From Leptodontidium sp. MPI-SDFR-AT-0119 (lineage: Eukaryota > Ascomycota > Leotiomycetes > Helotiales > Leptodontidiaceae), in assembly GCA_020726505.1 (NCBI GenBank), contig JAHLEZ010000053.1:60603-124602 (forward strand): a stretch of 64,000 nucleotides of DNA, in the 5' to 3' direction. Of this stretch, positions 11,658 to 23,190 are shown piece after piece. The notes beneath the pieces are model-generated. The model searched no databases, had not been told where the DNA came from, and saw only the letters and a program-made list of their open reading frames with translations. The position numbers and the translations under genes are program-made. How positions within the stretch are numbered: the stretch's first letter is position 1; every line of letters begins with the position of its first letter.

Positions 11658-14600
11658 TTAAGGCTTCTTGCTACTTAACCCTAAGACTAAATGCCATTGT
11701 GAAGCGATTGCCTCGTACAAATCGACACTCTGGCTATTTGCTGTGTGTATAATGTCAGCTGGAATTCCATAGATCTCCTCAATATTCCTACCCGCGGTCT
11801 CAAAATCCGCTATATTTCCCTCGCCACATCCACCTAGTTGTTCATCCGAATACACCAAGTCCTTCATGAATTCGGCTCCAATATACTCGTAGCCCATGCT
11901 TATAGCTACGTCTCGGTAATCTTGAATGCTCAGTCGCAGTCCTGTTCGGATCCCCGTCTCATGAGCCAAGATTGTTGTAAGATTTTCTAGAGTCCATGGC
12001 CTATTCTCGTGATGCCAAAGATAGCTGCTTGGCAGGGGCCTATCAGCCCCCGGAGCAAGAAATGCCGAAAATCGCTGTATATAAGCGAGATACAAAGCAA
12101 GCAGCCGACCAACCGACCACGGTAAAAACTGTAAGGTGTCCTTGCTTTCCCCAGATGCTGTTTTAGACCGTGTGGTAAATGCCAGTCTTCCGTTGATCAG
12201 GCAGATACTACGCTTAGGACCCCTAAACCTGAGAGACGCAATCCCCTCCCCACAACCTATTGGTACCGTTGTGATATAGAACAGTATTAACAGAAGCTCA
12301 AGAAAGCGAGTCTGATGTTGCCTGTACTGGCGGACCTGAGGCATCCGCCAGGATTTTGTCTTCTTGTCGTAGAGTTTACCGTCCCCTATATCCTTTAACA
12401 TTTGATCAACCATCCAACTCTTATTCTCCAGTGCTCCAAGCCTTGCAAATAACAAATCGTCTTGGATTGTTTCCAAGTTTATATTAAATCGATCTTCTTT
12501 CCGGCTCACAAGCATCAAATCCTTCCATAGTATGTCTTCTGCATCACGGATCATATCACGGATGGCACTCTTAATCCTACGGATTGGCAGCGGTTTGCCA
12601 TGGATATGGAAGGTATCGTTATCTGGCCGTCCCATCTGCGGTCTAGTACAACAAATACGACTCCGTATATCACTAATATCGTCTCCACAATCGCCCTCAC
12701 CGTCCAGTGATCTCGAACAGCGTTCTTTCTCTCCAGTCTTCGCTGGGCTCCGTGAATCGTCTTGGTCAACCCAAATGGCTATGTTTTTCATGACTGGCAT
12801 TCTGCTGGTCTTAGGGCTTCGCATTTCAGACAGTGTAGTGGCGAGATTCAACGAAAGAGAGCTTCTGGGTTCCTCATTCATTCGCAGAGCCGCTCCCGGC
12901 TCCCCAGGTCCACTCAAGAACAAAGCTTCAGGCTCAATCTGGCTTGAAGGTCTTGCATCAAACGATAGATCCAACTTCATCTGCTTCCCCTCTGTCGCCA
13001 TTTTCGTTGCCGTACTATCATAACCGTTGTCGTCAGTTAGAACGCTTTCATATTTCCGTTTCTGTCCTAACACGTCATTACATTGAGGGTCGCGAACGCA
13101 ATTCACAGATATTGTGTCCAATGGTTGCTTCTGTACGGCAGTAACTGTATTTGCTGCTGAGCTGAGAAATGTCTTTGGAGTAACCGGCGGAAGAAATCTG
13201 CATTCAGTAACATGGCTAGGGTTAGCTAGCTTTGGTTGTCGACTTGTTGGGTTCCAGGTCTCAAAGCTATTTAGGCCTGAATTTCCCTTCTGTTTGGATC
13301 GTCCTGCGTTTGCCTCTGTCGCGAAATTCCCTCCGGATGGCGTAGAGCGCAGTTGATGTGCACTTATAGAAACACCACTCCGGCTCTGGTGGCCAAGGAA
13401 CTGATGCCATTCTACCGAGGCCCACTCATAGATGTTGAGCAACGCCGGTTGCATCTGCGATGGAAATGCCCCGTCCAGCCCATATGTCAACCCACGTTGA
13501 AGTGGCCGATGCCCACTCTGCCATGCAAACACAACATTTGGGTCCGCGTCAGCGCTTTGGTCATCGTACCTGTTGAACGGCTTGACTAGTCTCTTGATGT
13601 GTTTCTCTGTGACGTAGATAGAAAGTTGACGATAGAGCCGAATATTAAAAGGCTTCTCGAAGAGCCCAGTACTACTCTTCGCGAGAACATCTGAGAGGCG
13701 AGTAGACGGCCACGGGCGGTGTGGTTCGTTAAAGGTACAAAAGAGAAGGCTGCTTGAGATCCTAGTGGGCTTCATAGATATTTCTCTTTCAAGCATAGCT
13801 GCAAACAGTCGGATATAGGTCAAATAGTAGTACAACAACTTCCCTGGTCTCGCTGGCAAAAACCGAACGACCGTAAACTCGTTGTTTGTGCTTCTCTTAG
13901 CTTTGTGGTGTCGGATGACATAGATCATGAAGGCATTGTACATGTAGATGCCACGCTGACTTGATTGTCCATTGCAATATTCCAGACTAAGCAACTCGGT
14001 AGCTCGTGGTGCTTGGCCACAAAGCGAGTACATTATAGCCGCAAGGTCTCTTTGGAAGGACTCCGTCCCCCTCAAATATTCAGCCACGGACTTGTGGTCC
14101 CACTTGTCCCCTCGCAGAAGACCATCACCCTGAGCCGTGCATGCTCTAGTAGATAGTGTCAGATATGCCGTTGATAAGCCATTGGCTGGGTGTTGAAGAA
14201 AGGAGTATCCCCGCAGCGTATTGCTCATATCGTCTTTCACCTGGCTCAAATCAACACTGGGAAACCAGCCGAACATAAGCGAGCGGCAAAGGGCTTCTGC
14301 TCGGTCCACAAGACTATGTCCGAAAGTGCGAAAATTGACCATAGAAATCGAAGTGTCGTTATAATAGAGTGTTTGCCCGTCATCACTCCAACGCGCTAGG
14401 AAAGAAGGGGGATCTGCACGAGCCAATTTGCGTCCACGAGAACGCAGGCTTATGAACTCCCCTAATGACGTTAGGCAGCCAAGAACCATGGCCTGCAAGC
14501 GAACTTCGTTAAGACGCTCTAACTGGCCATATCGAGACCGGCAGGGAAGGCATACATATGTGTATGCTCTGTTGGGGAGAGCGAATTCTAATAGAAGTAG

Positions 14601-16127
14601 GCGCTGGATATATATCAATGTAGACAACTGCGGGGTATAATCCTTGGGTCGCCGGAACGTTGACCCATCTTCAGTACACCCGAGAACGCCAGAATAATAG
14701 ACGAGTAAACTGGAGCTAGGTTGCCCATCTGCGAAGGGCTCCGTGGCCAAAAATACACTGAGGCGGAAGGCGAGTTCAGCTAACTTATCAATCTTAGGAG
14801 CATGAGTGTACTGCTCCTCACTCCCGTGGAAATTCTCAGAGTCTTCATCTTCGTCTTCATCGTTGTTCGCTTGATCAGTAAAGCAATCTTCTACACTTCC
14901 ATCTTCGATCTCATTCTCATCTTTGGTGTCGTCTCCCTCCTCGCCCTCTTCCTCGTCATCTTCATCTTCTTCATCATTGTCTTCAACTTCCCCATCAATG
15001 CCATTATCATAGCGAAACCGATCTTCGTCCTGCGTATTTTCGAAGTCTCTAGTCATATCATCCCACGCCTCGTCATTCCACACCGCTCTTAACTCCTGTA
15101 ACTGCTGCTTGGTAAATTTAATTCCCAACGCGGATTTGCGGACAGCTGGAGTCATGTTGTAGGCTCGGAAGACGAATGGAATGATTCTCCGGAAAAGCCT
15201 CCGGTATCTCTGACGGGTTGCCGCTCGGCCCAAAAATCCGAATGGCTTTTGATAAAATCGATTACGAGATCCTGAATTAAGCCAGCAGAGGATGGGATGC
15301 CCTGTGCGACGCATAGTTTCCTCGCATCGGTCCAACGCACGCTCCAAAGCCGTCATCAGCTCCCCTATCTTCTGTTCGTCGGCTTTGCAGCTGACAAGTT
15401 TGACACCTTGATGCTCGCCTATGGAAAAGTCTCCATTACGAGACCAGACTGGCCGTTCCACCTGGCTGATCCTCACTAGCAAATCTCGTCGCGCCCCTTC
15501 GTACACATGGGCCCACTGAGTACGCTCCATCCACAGGCTGGTGAGTTCCAGTTCTTTCGAGCCTGTCTCCTGCATGGCTGCTCGCTCACTAGCTGCAACA
15601 TGTGCTCGCTCTCTTTCATGAATAGCCTCAAGATGACTCGAGCCAGAGAAAATCCGGAGTGGATCATGGGCGGACGCTCGATGGACGATCCAGTATTTAC
15701 GAGAGGCTCCAGATGCCCAACTCTGGAGTAAGACGTCCTGATAGAGATCATCTACGTTGCGACGACGTTTTGACGACGCACGAGGAGGAGGACAGCAAGA
15801 GGACACGTGACGAGTCATTTTGTCAAGGTTAATGGTCCGATACTTGCAGGTAATGCAAGCATATCCGCGGTAGACCTCGAGATGTGGATGGGCGAGTGAT
15901 TGGTCAGCACAGACCGGAATATCGTTCGGATTGGGAATTTGGATGGAACGAATGAGGGGGTTTATGGCCCGCCGAAATTCCTGACATATCTGATGCTTCT
16001 CCCACAAGTGCGAAGTCACCTGGGACCTAGACACTGCCAAGGCATATCGACATGTCTTACAGATCAATGCTGGCCCTTAAGGATCGAACACAAGGTTAAC
16101 AGTCGCCAACAAAGCGTAGTCTGCCAT
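11658..16127 (-). CDS. Zinc-finger tyrosine-recombinase-like protein (1,489 codons, one early stop)
   Basis: The likely start is ATG at 16127 (MADYALLATV), matching the paralogue's start. A TAA at 16079-16077, 17 codons in, breaks the frame. After it 1,469 codons are open, so the gene is either newly inactivated or starts at a later ATG. Two C2H2-like fingers are followed by WMERTQW and KYRRLFRRI-type segments, a long acidic stretch near 15.0 kb, and a catalytic core like tyrosine recombinases: Arg in APRATELLSLEY (about 14,006), basic HHKAKRS hairpin, Arg in RLYRQLSIY (about 13,630), then SGHRPLQRGLTYG with His at 13,510 and Tyr nine residues later. A disordered linker follows. The C-terminus then has a second, degenerate core (IQDYRDVAISMGYEYIGAEF, AGRNIEEIYG) like the one in the helicase gene just downstream. 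Function as a site-specific recombinase is inference from motif order and spacing. Confidence 0.75.
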
Positions 16128-16386
16128 TGAAAGGGACAGTGGAAGGCCAGAACTATATATTGTAAAATGTAGCAGTTGCGTTTTACAATTACATCCGGAT
16201 TCTGAATAGTCAAGAAGAGAAAGAGTATGCAAAGTCAGAAGGGGAGCTTGGGGTAAAATTAGGGTTTCGTGCACGGACAAATTTGGGGACTCATGCCAGA
16301 ACGCGACGGACGCGTCCCAGCCCAATTCGGAAGAAGGGGGCGAATCTTAACCCGATTTGGCCAGGGCACGGACAATTTTCGCGTCT

Positions 16387-19300
16387 TCAGCCAGAAGACG
16401 AGTCGGCATAGCTCTTGAGGGCTGTCATTACCCCTCGATACCGGCAATCCCAATCCAACCCATAGCCGTCATGATGAGGGCGGCTAGGATTAGTGCAGTC
16501 AAGAACGCGTAGACAACAATGTGGACAGATTGTCTCATTATCCTCGTAGCTAATTCCCTCTTCCGTCCGAGCCCAACGATCCCTTATACATTCTGAGTCT
16601 GCGTCTATACAAGTCTACAAAGTGTGCGAGTGAGGGAGCTGCGGCCAGGAGCAACAAAGAGCGCACAAGCGTAGATGCCTCTCTAAGTGTCCCACGACCT
16701 TCTCTATCATTGCCCTATACGAGTCAGGGCGCCTTCCGGACGCCGTGATATCCAAAGAGCATTCTGGGCTATCCTGGCACAGGCGATCGTCGTCAGTTAA
16801 CGGAGTATTATTAACCTCTTCCGACTCCTCCGAATCGTCGATGAATTGGGCTTCGCTCTGGGAGCGCTGAGTATTACTAACGCTCGATAGCGCTTGACGC
16901 CTAGGTCCGGTATTACGCTTGGTAGGCCTTTTGTCTTGTGGCTCGTCGAGGTGCCAAGGCAGAGTCTTGCGCTTGACAGGTCGAGTCCGCGTATTAAGCA
17001 ACCTGGGGAGGGGCGGGGACAAGCTTCGAGCATGCTCTCGTACGGTTCCAGCCCTCGAACGAGGCACTACCTTGCTTGGCTGATGAAGGAACTCATGCCA
17101 CCGAGTTGACGCCCACTCATAAGCACGTAGCAGGGCCGGTTGTAGCTGTGTGGGAAAGGCTCCATCAAGCCCATAAGTCGTTGCACGTTGTATAGGCCGA
17201 TGTCCGCTTTGCCAAGCAAACACCACATTCATGTCGGCCATAGCGGTTTTGTCGTCGAATCGGTTGAATGGCTTGTGCACTTCTTGAACATGCTTCTCGG
17301 TAATGCCGACAGTTAATTGGCGGTACAGCTAGGAATTGGTTGAAATTTTCCACACTTCCGTAGTAGCCTTCTTCAGTATGGAAGTAAAACGGGAGGAGTC
17401 CCAAGGTTTGCCAGGTGATTGATCCGATCGAAAGAGTAAATTCCTCAGCAAGAAAGACACAGAACGGTCAGGGCAGCTTGATTGTTCCCGTCTCAACATT
17501 TCTAGGAACCGCCGAATGTAGACAAGATACTTGAAAACAACATGTCCGCCTCGCACAGATAAGAATCGAACCACGTAGAACTCACGATTCGTAGACCGCT
17601 TAGCCTTATGATGCCGAATAACGAAAGTCATAAACCCGTTGTAGACATAGAAACCGCGCTCTGTGGACGAGCCGTTTTGATACTCTAGGCTGAAGAGCTC
17701 GGATACTCGCGCAACTTGTCCTCCAACAGTCTGCAATACGCCTGCGATCATTTCCAGGAGTGACTCGGCCTTCTTACGATAAATGGAAATAGCCTTCCAG
17801 TCCCATCGATTTTCACGAAAGAGTCCATTGCGACGAGTGGTACAAGCCTTCGCCGAGAGGTCAAGATACGTGTCGGCGAGTTTATTGGCTGGATACTGAA
17901 CGAAAGAAAAGCCATATTAGGTATTGGTCAAGTCATCCTTGACCTTTGCTAAATCGATCTCTGGGTGTAAGCCAAACATCAAGTCGTCGCATAGCTCTTC
18001 GGCCTTGATAAGGAAGTGTTCGGCCAGCCCCCGAAAGCTCTCTATAGTCAAACTAAAATCGTCTCCGTAGGACACAGTCTCGCCGTCGTCGCTCTAACGA
18101 AGTAAGAAGGACGGTGGATCTGTACGTGCTATAACACGGCCAAAATCACGGAGACTCTAAAACTCTTCTAAAGATAATGGGGAACCTATAATCATGTACC
18201 TCTGCCGTATGACGTCGAAATGCTGATGCTGCTGGAAACGCGAACGCCGGGGGATGCCAAGATGAGGATAGGGTCGGAGTAGTAAGGCATATTCCAGGAA
18301 TAGTAGCCGCTAGATATAAATGAGGGCAGAAAGATGCGGGGTGCATTTTTTCGCGGGTAGAAAGCTTCGAGCGTCTAGTGAGAAGCCAAGAATGCCACTA
18401 AAGTAAACCAACAGACTGGAGCTCGGCTGGCTATCAACGAACTCCTCGGTACTAAACGTGATACTTAACTGAAAGACCAGTTCTAGAAGCTCATCCACAG
18501 CAGAACCGGCGTTGCCAAACCAATCTTCCTAGTACTCATCTTCGGCCCCTTGTCCAACACTTCCATCGCCATCATCGACATCTTCCCGTTCTCCTTTAAC
18601 ACCACCCTCAGTGTCTTCATCATTTTCATCATCCTCCCCTTCTTCAACCTCATACTCATCTCCCTCATCAATTCCCTCTCCTTCATCGTCTCCTTCATCT
18701 CCCCCTTCGACTTCTGCACCACCCCCACTATTCTCATCTCCATCTCGTGACCCAGGCCATTTACCCTGAGCAAGATCATTACTCCATGCCCGGTGCTCCC
18801 AGATCGCTCGCATCTGGTGGAGCTGCTCCTTTTTGAATCGGATGCCAGTCAGGCGGCGACGTACGTCTACGGGCATTCGGTAGGCACAGAAGGTAAAGGC
18901 GAAGAAACGCTTCAAGAGTTGGCGATACTTCTTCTTGCTTGACTTCAGTGCAACTAGAGTAAATGGTTTAGGGTAGCACGTCTGGGGTTTGGTGCTCCGG
19001 AGCCAGCAGAGAATCGTACGGCCGGTGTGCTGCATAGTCTCCTCACAACGATCAAGCACATGATCTACGGCTACTATCAAGAGGGCAATCTTGGCCTCAT
19101 CATCTTGCGGACTCACGAGTCCTAGATCCGTGGGGTTTGAACTTGGCCCAAGGACGTGATCTATCCACGGAGAGCCCCAGGGCATCTCAGTAAGACTCCG
19201 TAAGATATCACGGCGGAAGCCCTGATAAGTGATTTCCCACCGCGTCCGCTCCATCCACGGACGTGTTCCGGCTAGTGTTGGTGCGATCGTATTCGTGCTC

Positions 19301-19857
19301 TGTGTACGCTCTTGTTCTTCAGCCCTTGCACGCTCTCGCTGGCGTGCCGACTCTATATGTTCACTCACACCTCAGCCAGCAACCGGCCGAATCGTGCTTC
19401 CGTTCTTCTTAACAATCCAGTATCGCCGAGAGGCGCCGTGAGTCCAAGTCTGTAAATAGACATCGTCATAAAGGTTACCAATCCTTGCACTTGTAGCCTG
19501 GCGGCCACCCAAGTGCTTCTGGGAGATATGCTTCGTGAGTTCGTGATAATTGACGGTGCGATAGCTGTAGCACGCGAAGCCTTCGTGCACTCTAAGTCGA
19601 GGGTGAATTTCGGAGCCATCAGCCCGCAACGGAACCCCCGCAGGATTGCGAAATCCCTGAGGGTATCGAGCATTCAGGTGCTTTGTCAGACCTCTCCGGT
19701 CTCCCTGATTAATACGGTGCTTGTCGCGGAGGTGAGACGTGGCCTGGGATCGCTCAACAGCGAGAGCGTACCCGCACTCACCGCAAATCAGCAGCTGCTC
19801 CTTTGGGTCGACATAGAGGTGGAGACGTGCAAGAAAGGGGTCCGAGGCAGGCTCCAT
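16387..19857 (-). pseudogene. Paralogue of the zinc-finger recombinase-like gene, decayed
   Basis: Starts MEPASDPFLARLHLYVDPKE at 19857 and can be followed in essentially one frame to a TGA at 16387. Fingers CGECGYALAVERSQATSH and a second, partly lost one (GFACYSYRTVNYHELTKH) come first, then WMERTRW, an acidic stretch (18.55-18.75 kb), ARVSELFSLEY (catalytic Arg), HHKAKRST, LYRQLTVGITEKH, and QSGHRPIQRATTYG with the same His-to-Tyr spacing as its neighbour. After a variable linker it ends in a Cys-rich ribbon (CALCCSW ... CPHCCLRVLDC). About eight stops interrupt it, for example TGA at 19374, TAG at 18531 and TAG at 18312. Most sit where CAG, CGA or TGG is expected, consistent with C-to-T mutation. 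It lies 260 bp upstream of the intact-looking copy, same strand: a tandem duplicate. Confidence 0.8.
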
Positions 19858-20013
19858 ATCGAGTCAATTCATGGGTAGTATTCTAAGATAGATGGCCAAA
19901 CGGTTTTCTACTACATAACCCACGCGGTTTCTGACGCGTCCCTCACGCGTGCACGGGCCCCAATCTCTGGGTTATGTCATAACCGACGCCAAGACAGCCA
20001 ACCCTTATTCCAG

Positions 20014-20093
20014 TAGGCTTAGCGCCGTCACATAGCCAGCGATGCTACGAGCCAGTGTCGGTTAGAATACGAGGCGCATCGTAGGTCGTAACA
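20014..20093 (+). repeat. 80-bp direct repeat, right copy
   Basis: Second copy of the sequence at 490-569, same orientation. It lies at the exact boundary where moderate-GC sequence ends and the AT-rich, RIP-like tract begins (about 20,100). Confidence 0.8.
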
Positions 20094-20099
20094 AATATA

Positions 20100-21490
20100 A
20101 GCCTCGGGGGTAATATCAAGTGTAAAGGCCATTCTAATTATTTAATTAATTAAATTAATTAACAAAATTAAGGATTTTAACGTACTTAGAATTTGATTTC
20201 AAGTAAGTAAAAAAAAGGGGGTTATAAAGTAGTTATAATTATTATGATTTATAGTTTCTTTGTCGACTTAGAAAGTACTCTGACTTTTTAGGGTTAAGAG
20301 AAAGGAGATTTAAGAAGGTATTATATAAGGGGAATATTTTAACTTTTAAAATCTAATAAACTTAAAAGGAGATTTAAAAGTTAAATACGTAGTAATAAAA
20401 TTTTAATTTAAATTAATTTAAATTAACTTAGAAGAATATTATATTAAAGTCGAATTATTTATTAATAAAGTTTATTTAATAGAAGTTAAGTTAAAGTAAC
20501 TTAAGATTAAACTTAAAATATATTTATTTTAAATATTATATAAAAAGGATTACTTAGTTAAAGTTTTACGTAATTAAGTTATAAGTTAAATAAAAAGTAA
20601 TTAAGAGTTATTTTTTTAAAAAAAAATTAAATTAACCTTTTAATTAATTACGTAATAAGTAATTTAAGAGATAACTTTAAGGTTTATTTCTTTAAAATTA
20701 AAATTATTTTTCTTTATTTTAAAAATAAATTCTTAAGTTATTTTATAAGTAATTTAATTACTTTTTAAATTAATTCTTTTTAAATAAACTTTATAAGTTA
20801 CTTTATAAGTAGTATTTTAAATTTAATTAATAAATTAAGTAGAAATTGACTTTGTAAGTCTTTTTTTTAGGTTGTATTTTAAATTTAACTAATATATTAA
20901 GTAACTGAAGACTCTCTACGTTATATTTTAAATTTAATTAATAGATTAGAGTGTAATAGACTTTACGAGTCACTTTATAAGTCATATTTTAAATTTAATT
21001 AATAGATTAAGTAAGTAATAATACACCTCTTAAGTTACTTTATAACTTATATTTTAAATTTAATTAATACCTCAAGTAAAAATAAACTTTATAAGTCACT
21101 TTCTAAGGTAATATTTTAAAATTTAACTTATATATCTTAGTAACTTAAGACTTTATGTGTTATATTTTAAATTTAATTAATAGATTAGGGTGTAATAGAC
21201 TTTACGAGTTACTTTATGAGTTATATCCTAAATTTAATTAATAGATTATGTAATAATAAACTTTATAAGTTACTTTATAAGTTATATTTTAAATTAATTA
21301 AAAACTTAATTAATTAAAAACTTATTTTTCTTTTTAATACGCTAATAAAATATTTATTATATAAACTCGAAAAGTTCTTAGATTTTTTCTCTTTTTTAAA
21401 TTACAACAGATTACTTTTGAAGCTCGACTTTTAAATTAACTTTTGATTATAACTTGTACTTCTTAACTTTTACTTATAAGTTTATTAAAT
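20100..21490. other. AT-rich RIP-like tract upstream of a mutated recombinase/RecQ relative
   Basis: No gene. Runs of ttaattaa and aattta dominate, with very few CA or TG dinucleotides. It contains a degenerate tandem array from about 20,811. Confidence 0.6.
20811..21300. repeat. Degenerate AT-rich tandem array, about nine units
   Basis: Units start with (a/g)tattttaaatttaattaa, continue with a short variable part and end with ctttataagtta-like sequence. Starts fall near 20811, 20875, 20924, 20985, 21048, 21111, 21162, 21225 and 21282, giving spacings of about 50-65 bp. The array lies just upstream of the coding remnant at 21,500 and could be a subterminal repeat array of the element. Confidence 0.7.
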
Positions 21491-21499
21491 TTATAAAAA

Positions 21500-22696
21500 A
21501 TGGATTTTTTTACTTTTAATAATGAGAGTCTTATTTATAAAGACTTAATTTATAATATTGAATTTCAAGTTATAATTTATACAACTTATAAATTAGCTAT
21601 CGGCTCTCTTAAGAGTATTATCAAACACTTAAATAAACTTCACTTAGATATTTATACTAAGGAAGAAATTAATTCGATTATTAAACATAAATTAAAGGAT
21701 CTTATTATTGAAAATCTAAAAAGTTTTAAAATACTTACCTTTTATAAATATTATTTTAATTATTTAAAGTCATATCAAGGTATAATATGTCTAAAATGCG
21801 ATTTTGCTACTATTAATATTAAAGCTATAAAATAACACTTAAATATAGCTCATAATATTAAAGATATAAATAATAAAACAAATAATAATTATTTAAAAGA
21901 ATATACTAAAGATAATATAAATTTATAAACCTTTTTTATTAATTATAAGTTTTTAAAATACTTTATTACAAATAAGAATATTAATCCAAGTATAAAGCAA
22001 GATAATTATATAAATAATTATAATAATAAGCTTAATAATATATTAAAATCTAATATATTACAATCTGAGCTAATTAGGAGTAAAGAAACCACGAGCTTCT
22101 TAGATAATTCTAAGTTCTTAGTTTATTTACAAGGCAAATCGAAAGACGATATTAATAATCAACTATTATTAATCGAAAGTCCTTTATTAAATAAAGAGCT
22201 AAATATTTATAAATTAACTTATAATTTAACTCTTAGTTTAATAGCCAAATTAGAGGCTAAAATTAGCTTTCTTAGCCGCCATTATTAACAACTATTAAAT
22301 ACGGAAAATCTCGACGAATCTAGAAAGGAGATGCGGAATTTTAAAGCCTTAAATAATAAGGAGTATAATAAAACCTTCCCGTCTATTATAACGTATATAT
22401 TACGCTTATATAATAGTCAAATATATAAAGAAAATATTAATAAATATCAACTTACTTTAAAAGATATTTATATTGAAATCGAGACGATTTTAAATACCTT
22501 TAATAGCCTTATTACAGGACTAAATAATCTACCCTTAGACGAGAATAAAGTCTTGATTATCAAAGAGAGTATTATTAAGTTATTTTTTAAATTATTAAAC
22601 CAAGATATTACTCAACAGGATATTCATATTAATTATAACTTTAATAGCCCGATTATTACCTGGCTTATCCTATCTAAGCTGAGGAAGTCGAATTGA
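21500..22696 (+). pseudogene. RIP-mutated N-terminus of an OrsD/recombinase-family protein
   Basis: ATG at 21500 (MDFFTFNNESLIYKDLIYN). The reading shows a finger-like region where Cys have become Tyr (IYTTYKLAIGSLKSIIKHLN), then SYQGIICLKCDFATINIKAI, which keeps C-x2-C followed after a stop by HLN and H. A second open stretch at 22331-22696 (MRNFKALNNKEYNKTFPSII) shares the helical look of the same family. The strong A/T bias in all codon positions and the TAA/TAG in place of CAA/CAG point to RIP. It precedes, on the same strand, the helicase remnant at 23.2-30.2 kb and may be its first part. Confidence 0.55.
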
Positions 22697-23190
22697 GTCA
22701 TTTCGACTTTATTTCTTATACAAACGTTTAGAGTAGAATTGCCGAGGGAGTCAATTCGAGTTAGTTAATTCGACTTGTTAAGGTTACGTCTAAATAAGCT
22801 CGGATGCGGCTTAAACTCGCATATAAGTTAGTCTAAGTATATACGACACTAACCCCGTCGAGATTTCTACTAGAACTCTATTATAAAGTAAGTTTTACGA
22901 GAAGACAGTTATTATCGTCGAGTTTTAATAGGGGAAGTAGATACACGGGCCAAATATAAATCTTAAGTATAAAGTAAGTATAAAAGTATAAAAGTATAAA
23001 AACGGAAATTACTACTAATTATAACACATATAAGTTCGGAGTATAAATACTAAACGCGTGAGGGCAAGAAGACGTGTAAAGTGTAGAGAGTAAAGAACTA
23101 AGTTAATTCGATTTATATATTTTCATATTATAGACTTATTTGTACATTTCCTAGTTTAACGTGTAGTCGTGTATTCCTAGTATAAGCATG
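22697..23190. other. Mutated spacer, possible insertion or 5' region
   Basis: No coding signal. It contains repeats of an 8-base run (ttcgactt / aattcgac) near 22,690-22,780 and a (aagtataa)n run near 22,980-23,000. It could be a degraded LTR inserted between the two coding remnants. Confidence 0.35.

Noticed and set aside
12532..15751. Many plus-strand frames of 60-160 codons opposite the 1,489-codon gene
   Set aside because: They lie antisense to a long coding frame with clear domain order and show no domain of their own.
11658..19857. Assignment of the recombinase-like genes as a Starship captain (DUF3435)
   Set aside because: The active-site order fits a tyrosine recombinase, but the zinc fingers, acidic tracts and link to RecQ-type helicase are not what I expect of captains. 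Without a profile search the name would be a guess.
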